Shown: positions 21,143 through 29,240 of the stretch, piece by piece | How the letters are laid out: each line of letters begins with the position of its first letter | Numbering within the stretch: position 1 is the first letter of the stretch | Origin: Magnetospirillum sp. SS-4 | Lineage (GTDB): Bacteria > Pseudomonadota > Alphaproteobacteria > Rhodospirillales > Magnetospirillaceae | NCBI RefSeq assembly: GCF_902729425.1 | Contig: NZ_CACVCH010000001.1 | Location: 379,501-443,500 of the forward strand | Length of the DNA stretch: 64,000 bases | Reading direction: 5' to 3' | Position numbers and translations under genes: made by a program | Notes under the pieces: generated by a model | Told to the model about the DNA's origin: nothing | The model's input: only the letters and a program-made list of their open reading frames with translations | Database searches by the model: none

Positions 21143-21209
21143 TGCACTGCAAAAAAGCGTATTGCGTCGCAGGGGGGATGCGGTAGATTACCCTCATGTT
21201 GCACTGCAA
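21143..21209. promoter_or_regulatory. paired TGCACTGCAA sites upstream of the phasin gene
   Basis: Identical TGCACTGCAA sequences at 21143-21152 and 21200-21209 (the second extended to TTGCACTGCAA) precede the phasin start by about 110 and 50 bases; a related ATTGCAAG is at 21125. Alphaproteobacterial phasin genes are repressed by PhaR at TGC-rich sites, so these are good PhaR operator candidates. The assignment is inferred from context. Confidence 0.5.
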
Positions 21210-21255
21210 TACGCCCTCGCGGCGGCATTGCCTCCCACTTCGGAAGGGTTTCGTC

Positions 21256-21615
21256 ATGAGCTTCAAGTTCGACGGTTTCGACAAGCTGGTCGCCATCAGC
21301 AAGGACAACGCCGACGCCATCGCCCAGAGCGGCGCCGCCACCGTCAAGGCGTTCGAGGAAATCGCCAAGGCCCAGCAGGCCGTGGTCGCCAAGGGCGTCG
21401 AAAAGGCCGACGCCGCCGTGAAGGCCATGTTCTCGGTCAAGAGCCCGGCCGAGCTGGCCGACCTTCAGAGCAAGCTGGCCCGCGAGTCCATCGAAGCCGC
21501 CGTCGCCGACAGCCGCAAGCTGGCCGAGCTGGCCACCTCGGCCTTCACCGCCGCCTTCGAGCCCCTGAACGCCCGCTTCGCCGCGTTCCAGGCTCTGACC
21601 AAGGTCGCCGCCTGA
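21256..21615 (+). CDS. phasin (polyhydroxyalkanoate granule protein)
   Basis: 119 aa from the ATG at 21256 (MSFKFDGFDKLV). Amphipathic, Ala/Lys-rich helices with phasin-like sequence: SGAATVKAFEEIAKAQQAV, SPAELADLQSKLARESIE and LATSAFTAAFEPLNARFAAF. Phasins coat PHA storage granules and control their size. No PHA synthase genes lie in the window. Upstream TGCACTGCAA repeats suggest PhaR control; two hairpins follow. Confidence 0.88.
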   Translation: MSFKFDGFDKLVAISKDNADAIAQSGAATVKAFEEIAKAQQAVVAKGVEKADAAVKAMFSVKSPAELADLQSKLARESIEAAVADSRKLAELATSAFTAAFEPLNARFAAFQALTKVAA

Positions 21616-21617
21616 TT

Positions 21618-21655
21618 CTTTCGAGGGGGGAATTCTCCCATTCTCCCCTCGAAAG
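21618..21655. terminator. hairpin after the phasin gene
   Basis: CTTTCGAGGGG (21618-21628) pairs with CCCCTCGAAAG (21645-21655). No T tract follows. Confidence 0.5.
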
Positions 21656-21733
21656 CCGATCCGCCGTCGCCCGCAGGTGTCCGGGACTCTCCCCCCCATC
21701 CCGCTGTTTCGGACACTGGCGACGACGGACATG

Positions 21734-21770
21734 AACCCCGGCCATCCTCCCATGGCCGGGGTTCGCTTTT
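21734..21770. terminator. second hairpin between phasin and galE-like gene
   Basis: AACCCCGGCCAT (21734-21745) pairs with ATGGCCGGGGTT (21752-21763) and is followed by CGCTTTT. It lies between convergent genes and may stop transcription from both sides. Confidence 0.7.
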
Positions 21771-21794
21771 GCGAAGGACGCCGTCGCGTCCCGG

Positions 21795-22781
21795 TCAGGT
21801 CAGCCGCTGGGGCTGGGTGTGCCAGCGCCAGGCGTCCTCGACCATCATCGGCAGGGCGCTGCGGACCGGCTTCCAGTCCAGCAGCGAACGGGCGCGCGAG
21901 CATTCGCCCACCAGCGAGGCCGGATCGCCGGAACGACGGTCGCGGACCAGCACCGGCACGATCTGACCGGAGACGCGCTCGACCTGCTGCAACACCTGCC
22001 GCACCGACCAGCCCTCGCCGGTTCCCACATTGAGGGTGAGCGGCCAGCCCCCATCCATCATCCGCCGCAGCGCCAGGATATTGGCGGCGGCCACGTCGCC
22101 CACATGGACGTAGTCGCGCATGCAGGTGCCATCGGGGGTGTCGTGGTCGCGGCCGAACAACAGGAAAGCGGCCCGTCGCTGCATCGCCACCTCGATGGCG
22201 ACGGGAATCAGGTGGGTTTCGGGGTGGTGGGCCTCGCCGATCTCGCCGGCGGGGTCGGCGCCGGCGACGTTGAAGTAGCGCAGACAGGTCCACGACAGCC
22301 CGGTGTCGCGCCCGACATCGGCGATGATCTGCTCGGCCACCCATTTGGAGCGGCCGAAGGGATTGAGCGGCGCCACCGGATGGGCCTCGTCGGCGGGCGA
22401 GAATTCACCCAGCCCGTAGACGGCGGCGGAACTGGAATAGACCAGGTGGGGAATCCCCGCCGCCGCCATGGCCTGGAGCAGGGCGATGGTGCCGCCGACA
22501 TTGACGTCGAAGAAATCCAGGGGGGTGTTGGCGTCAAGCCGGCAATCGACCAGGCCGGCCAGATGGATCACCCCCACCGGATGGTGAAGACGCATCACCT
22601 CGATCAGGCGCTGGCGGTCGCGGACGTCGCCCTGTTCCAGCGGCCCCCAGCGCACCGCCCAGTCGTGGCCGCCGGACAGGTTGTCGTAGGCCACCGGCGA
22701 CCAGCCGGCCTCGGACAGGGCCTTGCAGGTATGACTGCCAATATAGCCGGCACCGCCGGTGACCAGGACTGAGGGACGCAT
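21795..22781 (-). CDS. UDP-glucose 4-epimerase-like SDR with altered catalytic motif
   Basis: 328-aa extended SDR with NAD loop VTGGAGYIGSHTCKAL, active-site Ser region YSSSAAVYG, and GalE-type features (CLRYFNVAGADP, CMRDYVHVGDVAAA). Overall it looks like GalE, which interconverts UDP-glucose and UDP-galactose. The YxxxK motif, however, reads FGRSK (codon TTC), so the catalytic tyrosine is phenylalanine. In GalE this substitution severely lowers activity, so the protein may be impaired or have a different role. Flanked by its own 3' hairpin and divergent spacer; no sugar operon around it. Confidence 0.82.
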   Translation of the reverse strand: MRPSVLVTGGAGYIGSHTCKALSEAGWSPVAYDNLSGGHDWAVRWGPLEQGDVRDRQRLIEVMRLHHPVGVIHLAGLVDCRLDANTPLDFFDVNVGGTIALLQAMAAAGIPHLVYSSSAAVYGLGEFSPADEAHPVAPLNPFGRSKWVAEQIIADVGRDTGLSWTCLRYFNVAGADPAGEIGEAHHPETHLIPVAIEVAMQRRAAFLLFGRDHDTPDGTCMRDYVHVGDVAAANILALRRMMDGGWPLTLNVGTGEGWSVRQVLQQVERVSGQIVPVLVRDRRSGDPASLVGECSRARSLLDWKPVRSALPMMVEDAWRWHTQPQRLT

Positions 22782-22873
22782 GACGACCTCCCGGAGACGA
22801 ATTGCTCGTCACTGGAAGCCGCAAGCGCCATGCCAGGAATCACCCCGGTGGAATGGACCCGATCCGGGTCGGT

Positions 22874-22914
22874 TTCGCACTTCGCGTTTCATTTTGCGAA
22901 TCGCGAAGTGCGAA
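22874..22914. terminator. long hairpin between minus-strand genes
   Basis: TTCGCACTTCGCG (22874-22886) and CGCGAAGTGCGAA (22902-22914) form a 13-bp stem around a 15-base loop. It lies downstream of the minus-strand exported-protein gene at 22978 and upstream of the galE-like gene, so it probably ends the former transcript. Confidence 0.55.
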
Positions 22915-22977
22915 GCGGGAGATTCACACCACCGGCCATGATGTCCTACCTATGGCCGAATGTTTCGACCGTTGGCA

Positions 22978-23460
22978 TCAGTGGGCGAGCGGTCTCCATC
23001 CGGGATGATCGAAATGGGCCTGATAGGCGTCGAGAGCCTTGACCACCGTCACCGCGCCTCGCGACCGGTCCCGCGTTCCGCCCTTGCCCTTCATCACCTC
23101 GGAGGCGTCCATGATCTCGGCCAGAACCAGATGCAGCTGCGCATCGGCGGCCGGCGGCAATCGGCAATCGCGGGTGATGCCGTCGATATGGGCATCGATG
23201 GAACCGGCCAGGGCCTCGTAATCGGCCGGGCCGAAGCGGTTGCCATGAATGCGATCCAGCGCGCCGGCCATGTCGGCGCCGATGGCGGACATGCCCTGGC
23301 GCAACGGGGCATCGGTCTGCCATTTGCGCCCGTGATCGAGAGTCAACTGGCCGCCGTGGCCGGATTCGTGGGAATGGCCGTCCCTGGCGACGGCCGCCGG
23401 GGCAAGGGACAGGGCCGCCGTCAGGATGAGGGCGGCAAGGGGAAGGGCGCGTCGTGGCAT
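22978..23460 (-). CDS. exported protein of unknown function
   Basis: 160 aa from the ATG at 23460 (MPRRALPLAALILTAAL), with AGGA upstream; the longer ORF to 23550 only adds a non-signal leader. A signal peptide of about 25 residues is followed by a His-rich start (DGHSHESGHGG), which could bind metal, and a helical domain with KWQTDAPLRQGM, DCRLPPAADAQLHLVLAEI and YQAHFDHPGWRPL. The same overall pattern occurs in small periplasmic proteins of unknown role. Divergent from the cysteine-rich exported protein gene. Confidence 0.75.
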   Translation of the reverse strand: MPRRALPLAALILTAALSLAPAAVARDGHSHESGHGGQLTLDHGRKWQTDAPLRQGMSAIGADMAGALDRIHGNRFGPADYEALAGSIDAHIDGITRDCRLPPAADAQLHLVLAEIMDASEVMKGKGGTRDRSRGAVTVVKALDAYQAHFDHPGWRPLAH

Positions 23461-23627
23461 GATCGTCCTTTCTGTGGTCTGGCTGCGAAAGACGGCAGAG
23501 ACTAGGCTTGCGAACATGAACCGGAAATGAATGATTGGATGCGCCCCCATGGTGGCTCACTTGACTTTTGTCAGTTCGCTCGGACCGGCTTCCCGCTAGA
23601 ATGCCCCGTCATTTCAAGGAGAAGGCC

Positions 23628-24065
23628 ATGATCCGACGTCTTGCCGCCATTCTGTGCGTCGCCACCTTTCCCGCCATGGCCGGCGAGGTCGCTTGCCCCG
23701 ACCTCGCCACCGCCGTTCAGGTGGGTGACTGCCCCACCGAGAAGGAGCTGATGACCGGCTTCAACGGCTATTGCAGCGACAACGCCCGCATCTACGACAA
23801 GGGCGACGGCGACACCTGCCACAGCCTGGACAACTACAAAAAGCTGAAGGACACCGCCCTGTGGGAGGCCGGCGACTTCCAGGGCTATCTGCACTGCGCC
23901 ACCCCGGCCGAGACCCGCAAGAACAGCAAGCTGTTCGGCATCAAGGTCCTGCGGACCACCAAGATCACCCGGGTGATCTGCACCTATGACAATGGCGAGG
24001 AGATGACCCTGCGGACCCGCGCCGAATGCACCGTCCAGGGCAAGACCGCCATGTGCAAGGACTGA
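23628..24065 (+). CDS. small cysteine-rich exported protein
   Basis: 145 aa from the ATG at 23628, preceded by AAGGAG. An 18-residue signal peptide (MIRRLAAILCVATFPAMA) leads to a mature domain with eight cysteines spread along its length (VAC, GDC, GYC, DTC, LHC, VIC, AEC, AMC), enough for four disulfides. I do not recognise the family. Its stop overlaps the start of the ABC-2 permease gene (TGATG), so the two are likely co-expressed. Confidence 0.75.
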   Translation: MIRRLAAILCVATFPAMAGEVACPDLATAVQVGDCPTEKELMTGFNGYCSDNARIYDKGDGDTCHSLDNYKKLKDTALWEAGDFQGYLHCATPAETRKNSKLFGIKVLRTTKITRVICTYDNGEEMTLRTRAECTVQGKTAMCKD

Positions 24066-24859
24066 TGGATTCCCTTCACCGCATCGGGGCCATGTGCCTG
24101 CGCCACCTCTACATCCTGAGGGGGTCGTGGCCGAGATTGCTGGAGATGGCCTATTGGCCGGCCATCAACATGGTGGTATGGGGGTTCACCAGCCAGTTCT
24201 TCGCCACCACCTCCAACTGGGTGGCCCAGGCCGCCGGCGTGCTGATCGGGGCGGTGATCCTGTGGGACGTGATGTTTCGCGGCAATCTGGGGGTGGCGCT
24301 GTCCTTCCTGGAGGAGATGTGGTCGCGCAATCTCGGCCATCTTTCCGTCAGCCCGCTCCGCCCCCACGAACTGGTGGCCTCGATACTGTGCATGAGCCTG
24401 ATCCGCACCCTGATCGGGGTGCTGCCGGCCGCCATGCTGGCGATTCCGCTGTATCACTATTCCATCTTCACCCTGGGGCTGCCGCTGATCGGCTTTTGGA
24501 TCAACCTGATGATCAGCGGCTGGGCCATCGGACTGGCGGTCTCGGCGCTGGTGCTGCGTTTCGGCCTGGGCGCGGAAAGCCTGGCCTGGGTCCTGATCTT
24601 CGCCATCGCGCCGCTGGCCGGCATCTATTACCCCATCGCCACCCTGCCGGAATGGCTGCAACCGCTGGCCTGGGCGCTGCCGCCGGCCCATGTGTTCGAG
24701 GGCATGCGCTCGGTCATGCTGGGGCATGGCTTCCGCCTCGACCTGCTGGTCTCGGCGATGGCGTTGAACCTGCTCTATCTTGCCGCCGGGACCGCCCTGT
24801 TCCTGTGGGTCTGGCACGGCGCCCGCATCCGGGGCGCCCTGCTGAACGTGGACGAATAA
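24065..24859 (+). CDS. ABC-2 type transporter permease
   Basis: 264 aa with six hydrophobic segments and ABC-2 permease features (VVWGFTSQF, FGLGAESLAWVLIFAIAPLAGIYYPI, ALPPAHVFEGMRS). Such permeases export drugs, lipids or glycans together with a separate ATPase. None is adjacent; the ATPase at 41233-41964 is equally isolated and is a possible partner. Coupled to the cysteine-rich protein gene upstream and followed 22 bases later by a tiny gene. Confidence 0.85.
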   Translation: MDSLHRIGAMCLRHLYILRGSWPRLLEMAYWPAINMVVWGFTSQFFATTSNWVAQAAGVLIGAVILWDVMFRGNLGVALSFLEEMWSRNLGHLSVSPLRPHELVASILCMSLIRTLIGVLPAAMLAIPLYHYSIFTLGLPLIGFWINLMISGWAIGLAVSALVLRFGLGAESLAWVLIFAIAPLAGIYYPIATLPEWLQPLAWALPPAHVFEGMRSVMLGHGFRLDLLVSAMALNLLYLAAGTALFLWVWHGARIRGALLNVDE

Positions 24860-24881
24860 CCGCGAGAACGGAGAACGGCGC

Positions 24882-25073
24882 ATGACGATCGATCTCGATT
24901 CCGACCTTGCCGCCCGCCTCGCCGCCTGCGCCCGCCGCCTGAGGCGCGATCCGGCCGAATGCGCGCGGGCCGCCGTCCAGGCCTTCGTCGCCGATTGCGA
25001 GGAGGCTTTCGCCCACGCGGCCCAATTCGGCGACGGCGTCGCGCGAATGCCCGATGACGGTTTCATGGATTGA
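24882..25073 (+). CDS. ribbon-helix-helix-like small protein
   Basis: 63 aa. The start (MTIDLDSDLAARLAACARRL) and the following helix (DPAECARAAVQAFVADCEE) fit a ribbon-helix-helix DNA-binding fold as in antitoxins and small regulators. No toxin gene is adjacent. GGAGAACGGCGC precedes the ATG. It lies between the ABC-2 permease and the split transketolase genes and could belong to either transcript. Confidence 0.6.
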   Translation: MTIDLDSDLAARLAACARRLRRDPAECARAAVQAFVADCEEAFAHAAQFGDGVARMPDDGFMD

Positions 25074-25137
25074 GATGCTTGGAGCGACAGGTGCAATTTG
25101 GTAGTGTGCGCCCGAATCCGAGAATAGGGGTCTGGGC

Positions 25138-25965
25138 GTGGAAGCTTCAGGGGTCAACGTTGATCTGAAAGCCAAGGCGGACTGGGTCTGGCGCCAGACC
25201 CTCAAGGTCTATCGCCGGGCGCCGGAAGTCCGGCTGGCGTCGTCGCTGTCGCCCATCGAGATTTTCGTCTCGCTTTATTACGGCGGCCTGATGCGGTTCG
25301 ACCCCCAGAATCCCGCCTGGGAGGAGCGCGACCGCTGCATCATCAGCAAGGGCCATGGCTCCATCTGCATGTATCCGATCCTGGCCGACCTGGGCTTTTT
25401 CCCCGCCTCGGAACTGGAACGGGTGTGCCAGGCGGGCAGCTTCCTGGGTGGCATCCCCGATCCGGTGATCCCCGGCTACGAGACGGTCAACGGCTCGCTG
25501 GGCCACGGACTGGGCGTCGCCAGCGGCATGGCGCTGGGCCTCAAGGTCAAGGACGGGCCGCAAGACGTCTTCGTGGTCACCGGCGATGGCGAACTGCACG
25601 AGGGCGCCAACTGGGAAGCCATCATGTTCGCCGCCCAGAACCGGCTGGACAACCTGACCCTGGTGGTCGACGACAACCGCATCTGCATGCTGGGCTTCAC
25701 CGACGAGATCAATTCGCTGGGCCGGCTGGCCGACCGGCTGGGCGGCTTCGGCTGGCACTGCCTGGAGGTGGACGGCCACGACGTCATGGCGGTGCATCGG
25801 GCGCTGTCGCACCTGAAGAAGACCCGCGACGGCCGGCCCAAGGCGCTGGTGGCCCGCACCATCAAGGGCCGGGGCGTGCCGGGGCTGGAAAACGCCCCCA
25901 TGTCCCATGTGATGTCGCCCAGTTTCGATGTCATCGACGCCCTGTTGCAGGAGCCCCGGCCATGA
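25138..25965 (+). CDS. transketolase, N-terminal subunit
   Basis: 275 aa starting at a GTG with AGGGG upstream. It carries the thiamine-diphosphate half of transketolase: SKGHGSICMYPILADLGFF, SLGHGLGVASGMALGLK and the ThDP/metal motif GDGELHEGANWEA with VVDDN. It pairs with the next gene, which supplies the pyrimidine-binding and C-terminal domains; the two overlap (ATGA). Split transketolases of this kind often sit in specialised sugar loci instead of the pentose phosphate pathway, and here the genes that follow act on nucleotide sugars. The donor and acceptor are unknown. Confidence 0.88.
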   Translation: MEASGVNVDLKAKADWVWRQTLKVYRRAPEVRLASSLSPIEIFVSLYYGGLMRFDPQNPAWEERDRCIISKGHGSICMYPILADLGFFPASELERVCQAGSFLGGIPDPVIPGYETVNGSLGHGLGVASGMALGLKVKDGPQDVFVVTGDGELHEGANWEAIMFAAQNRLDNLTLVVDDNRICMLGFTDEINSLGRLADRLGGFGWHCLEVDGHDVMAVHRALSHLKKTRDGRPKALVARTIKGRGVPGLENAPMSHVMSPSFDVIDALLQEPRP

Positions 25966-26924
25966 ACGAGCCCAAGCCGAGGGCCATGCGCGACGCCCTG
26001 CTGGAGCGCATCTGGCAAGGCATGGCCGACGACGAGCGCCTGTTCTTCGTCGCCGCCGATTTCGGCGCCCCCACCCTGGACCGCATCCGCGGCGACTTCC
26101 CCAGGCGGTTCATCAACGTCGGCATCGCCGAGCAGAACCTGATCAACGTATCGGCCGGCCTGGCGCTGGAAGGCTTCACTGTCTTCGCCTACGCCATCGC
26201 CCCCTTCATCACCATGCGCTGCTACGAGCAGTGCCGCACCAACCTGGCGCTGCTGTCGACGGTGCGCCCCATGAACGTCACCCTGGTGGGGGTGGGCGCC
26301 GGCTACAGCTACGTGGTGTCGGGACCGACCCACCAGTGCTACGAGGACATCACCCTGATGCGGGCGCTGCCCGGATTCCAGGTGCTGTCGCCCGCCGACC
26401 ACGTCACCGCCGGCCGCCTGTTCGACCGCTGCGCCGGCCGGCCGGGACTGAAATACCTGCGCTTCGACGCCCAGAACCTGCCGGTTCTCCATGGTGAAGC
26501 CGGCCCCGACCTGGACAAGGGCTTCGCCCTGCTGCGCGACGGCGCCGACGCCTGCGTCGTCGCCACCGGCTACATGGTCCATACCGCGCTGAAGGTGGCG
26601 GAGCGGCTGGCCCGGGACGGGATCAACCTCGCCGTCGTCGATCTGTTCGACCTGTCCGGCTTCGACGCCGACGCCCTGGCCGGACTGATGGCGGCAAGGC
26701 CGCGGGTCATCAGCATGGAAGAGGGCTTCAGCGGCCGGGGCGGCGTCGATTCCCTGCTGCGCGACCTGCTGAGCCGCCAGGGGCTGGAGCGCCCCACCTT
26801 GGGGCTCGGAGTCGAACCGGCCTATCGTTTCGAGCTGGGCGACCGCGCCACCTTGCACGAACAGGTGGGAATTGGCCCGGCGGTGGCCGAGGCCAGCGTG
26901 CGCACCTTCCTCAACCGGCCCTAA
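25962..26924 (+). CDS. transketolase, C-terminal subunit
   Basis: 320 aa from the ATG at 25962. The pyrimidine-binding domain has FINVGIAEQNLINVSAGLALEG with the catalytic Glu, followed by a transketolase C-terminal domain (ACVVATGYMVHTALKVAERL, VVDLFDLSGFDADAL). It forms the functional enzyme with the preceding subunit and transfers two-carbon ketol units. The close link with a His-type PLP dehydratase, an SDR and a B12-radical SAM protein suggests a ketol transfer to a keto-sugar nucleotide (inference). Confidence 0.88.
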   Translation: MNEPKPRAMRDALLERIWQGMADDERLFFVAADFGAPTLDRIRGDFPRRFINVGIAEQNLINVSAGLALEGFTVFAYAIAPFITMRCYEQCRTNLALLSTVRPMNVTLVGVGAGYSYVVSGPTHQCYEDITLMRALPGFQVLSPADHVTAGRLFDRCAGRPGLKYLRFDAQNLPVLHGEAGPDLDKGFALLRDGADACVVATGYMVHTALKVAERLARDGINLAVVDLFDLSGFDADALAGLMAARPRVISMEEGFSGRGGVDSLLRDLLSRQGLERPTLGLGVEPAYRFELGDRATLHEQVGIGPAVAEASVRTFLNRP

Positions 26925-26944
26925 CACACAGGATTGCCTGGACC

Positions 26945-28117
26945 ATGTTCTACGAACTCGCCGCTCCGTCCTGGGGGCCTGAAGAGGCCGCCGCCGCCAA
27001 GGCCGTCATCGATTCCGGCTTCTACACCATGGGCGCCAACGTCAAGGCGTTCGAGGAGGAGTTCGCCGCCTATCACGGCATGAAGCACGGCATCATGGTC
27101 AATTCCGGCTCGTCCGCCAACCTGATCGCCGTCGCCGCCCTGGCCTACAAGGCGGACAGGCCGCTCCAGCGGGGCGACGAAGTCATCGTGCCGGTGATCT
27201 CGTGGGCCACCACCTATCACCCGTTGCAGCAATACGGCCTGAAACTGCGCTTCGTCGATGTGGACCTCGCCACCTTGAACATCGACGCCGCCCAGCTGGA
27301 AAAGGCGCTGACGCCCAAGACCAGGGCCATCGTGGCGGTATCCATCCTCGGCAATCCGGCGGCGCTGGACGTGATGCGCGCCTTTGCCGACCAGCACGGC
27401 CTCTATCTGATCGAAGACAATTGCGAGAGCATGGACGCCGAGCTGAACGGCCGGAAGGCCGGCACCTTCGGCCACCTCAACACCTTCAGCTTCTTCTTCT
27501 CGCACCATATCTCGACCATGGAAGGCGGCATCATCCTGACCGATGACACCGAGCTGGCGCATCTGTGCCGTTCGTTGCGCGCCCACGGCTGGACCCGCGA
27601 CCTGCCTCCGGACAGCCCGGTGTTCCAGAAGAAGGGCAACGACTTCTTCGAGGCCTACCGCTTCGTCCTGCCGGGCTACAACGTCCGGCCGCTGGAGATC
27701 GAGGCCGCCATCGGCCGCCAGCAGCTGAAGAAGCTGCCGGGCTTCACCGCCCAGCGCCGCAAGAACCTGGCACTGTTCCAGGAATTGTTCGGCAACGACG
27801 ACCGCTTCATCATCCAGAAGGAGAACGGCAAGTCATCGGCGTTCTCGTTCACCATCATCCTCAATCCGGCGCTGAAGATCGACCGCAACAAGGCGTTCGC
27901 CGCCCTGAAGGACGCCGATATCGGCTATCGCATTATCACCGGCGGCAATTTCCTGCGCCACGACGTGATCCGGCACTACGAGTACGAGGTGGTCGGCGGC
28001 GGCGTGCCCAACGCCGACCTCGCCCACGACCACGGCTTCTTCGTCGGCAACCATCCGTTCGATCTCACCCCCCAGATCACCCGCCTGCGCGAGGTTCTGG
28101 ACGCGGCGTGTCGCTGA
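26945..28117 (+). CDS. DegT-fold PLP enzyme, probable ColD-type sugar 3-dehydratase
   Basis: 390 aa of the DegT/DnrJ/EryC1/StrS fold (NSGSSANLIAVAAL, EDNCESMDAEL, LPGYNVRPLEIEAAIG). The lysine that normally binds PLP is replaced by histidine: SFFFSHHISTMEGG, where aminotransferases have a Lys at the first His. In this fold that swap marks deoxysugar 3-dehydratases such as GDP-4-keto-6-deoxymannose-3-dehydratase (ColD) and the E1 dehydrase of ascarylose synthesis. The cysteine cluster of the iron-sulfur E1 type is not evident, so ColD is the closer model. Its product would be a 4-keto-3-deoxy sugar nucleotide, a suitable acceptor for the transketolase pair upstream. Confidence 0.82.
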   Translation: MFYELAAPSWGPEEAAAAKAVIDSGFYTMGANVKAFEEEFAAYHGMKHGIMVNSGSSANLIAVAALAYKADRPLQRGDEVIVPVISWATTYHPLQQYGLKLRFVDVDLATLNIDAAQLEKALTPKTRAIVAVSILGNPAALDVMRAFADQHGLYLIEDNCESMDAELNGRKAGTFGHLNTFSFFFSHHISTMEGGIILTDDTELAHLCRSLRAHGWTRDLPPDSPVFQKKGNDFFEAYRFVLPGYNVRPLEIEAAIGRQQLKKLPGFTAQRRKNLALFQELFGNDDRFIIQKENGKSSAFSFTIILNPALKIDRNKAFAALKDADIGYRIITGGNFLRHDVIRHYEYEVVGGGVPNADLAHDHGFFVGNHPFDLTPQITRLREVLDAACR

Positions 28118-28289
28118 TTCAAACGCCCGAATCGGGCTGGACACCGGAAACGCATTGCAACTAGTGTGGCTTTAAAATTCGAAGGTCCTAATGTTCGGCG
28201 AAACGCCCTGACAGGATTTTCGAATTCGCCGCACCGGCCGCCATGCGCGCCGGCGCCCACAGACCATGAAAATGAAGGGGAGCGAAGCG

Positions 28290-29228
28290 ATGTCTTACAA
28301 TATCCTGGTGACCGGCGGCGCCGGCTATCTCGGGTCGATTCTCGTGCCCGAACTGCTGGCGGCCGGGCACAAGGTCACCGTGCTCGACAACTTCATGTTC
28401 AAGCAGAACTCGCTGGCGCATTGCTGCTCGAACCCCAACTTCTCGGTGGTCAAGGGCGATTGCCGCAATGACACCCTGATGAAATCGCTGATTGTCGGCG
28501 CCGACGTCGTCATCCCGCTGGCCGCCCTGGTCGGCGCGCCCTTGTGCTCGCTCGATCCCATCGGCGCCACCAGCACCAATCTCGACTCGCCGCTGGCGCT
28601 GTTCAAGATGCTGTCCAAGGAACAGCGGGTGCTGATGCCCATCACCAATTCCGGCTACGGCATCGGCGAGAAGGGCAAGTTCTGCACCGAGGAATCGCCG
28701 CTGCGGCCGGTGTCGCTGTACGGCATCCACAAGGTCGAGGTGGAGAAGGCGCTGCTGGAGCGCGGCAACGCCATCAGCTTCCGCCTCGCCACCGTGTTCG
28801 GCATGGCGCCCCGCATGCGCATCGACCTGCTGGTCAACGACTTCACCTACCGCGCCGTCACCGACCGCGCCGTGGTGCTGTTCGAGCCGCATTTCAAGCG
28901 CAACTACATCCATGTGCGCGACGTCACCCGCGCCTTCATGCACGGCATGGACAATTTCGACTCCATGAAGGATCAGGCCTACAATGTCGGCCTGTCCGAC
29001 GCCAATTTGTCCAAGTGGGAACTTGCCGAGGTGATCCAGAAGCACCTGCCCAAGTTCGTGTTCGTGGAGGCCCCCATCGGCGAGGACCCCGACAAGCGCG
29101 ACTACATCGTCTCGAACGAGAAGATCGAGCGGACCGGCTTCAAGCCCGCCTTCTCGCTGGACGCGGGCATCCAGGACCTGATCAAGGGCTACACCATGAT
29201 CAAGAACAGCATCTACGGCAACGTATAG
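28290..29228 (+). CDS. NAD(P)-dependent nucleotide-sugar epimerase/dehydratase (extended SDR)
   Basis: 312 aa from the ATG at 28290. NAD loop LVTGGAGYLGSILVPEL, active-site region TNSGYGIGEKG and an intact YGIHK catalytic motif. HFKRNYIHVRDVTRAF is typical of sugar-nucleotide SDRs. It probably reduces, epimerises or dehydrates the sugar nucleotide made by the neighbouring dehydratase and transketolase; exact chemistry is unknown. The 172-base spacer before it contains inverted AATTCGAA/TTCGAATT motifs and may hold an internal promoter. Confidence 0.85.
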   Translation: MSYNILVTGGAGYLGSILVPELLAAGHKVTVLDNFMFKQNSLAHCCSNPNFSVVKGDCRNDTLMKSLIVGADVVIPLAALVGAPLCSLDPIGATSTNLDSPLALFKMLSKEQRVLMPITNSGYGIGEKGKFCTEESPLRPVSLYGIHKVEVEKALLERGNAISFRLATVFGMAPRMRIDLLVNDFTYRAVTDRAVVLFEPHFKRNYIHVRDVTRAFMHGMDNFDSMKDQAYNVGLSDANLSKWELAEVIQKHLPKFVFVEAPIGEDPDKRDYIVSNEKIERTGFKPAFSLDAGIQDLIKGYTMIKNSIYGNV

Positions 29229-29240
29229 GCGACCGATTCC

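Noticed and set aside
24882-25073. Toxin-antitoxin pair
   Set aside because: Only an antitoxin-like ribbon-helix-helix protein is present; no toxin-sized partner is adjacent.
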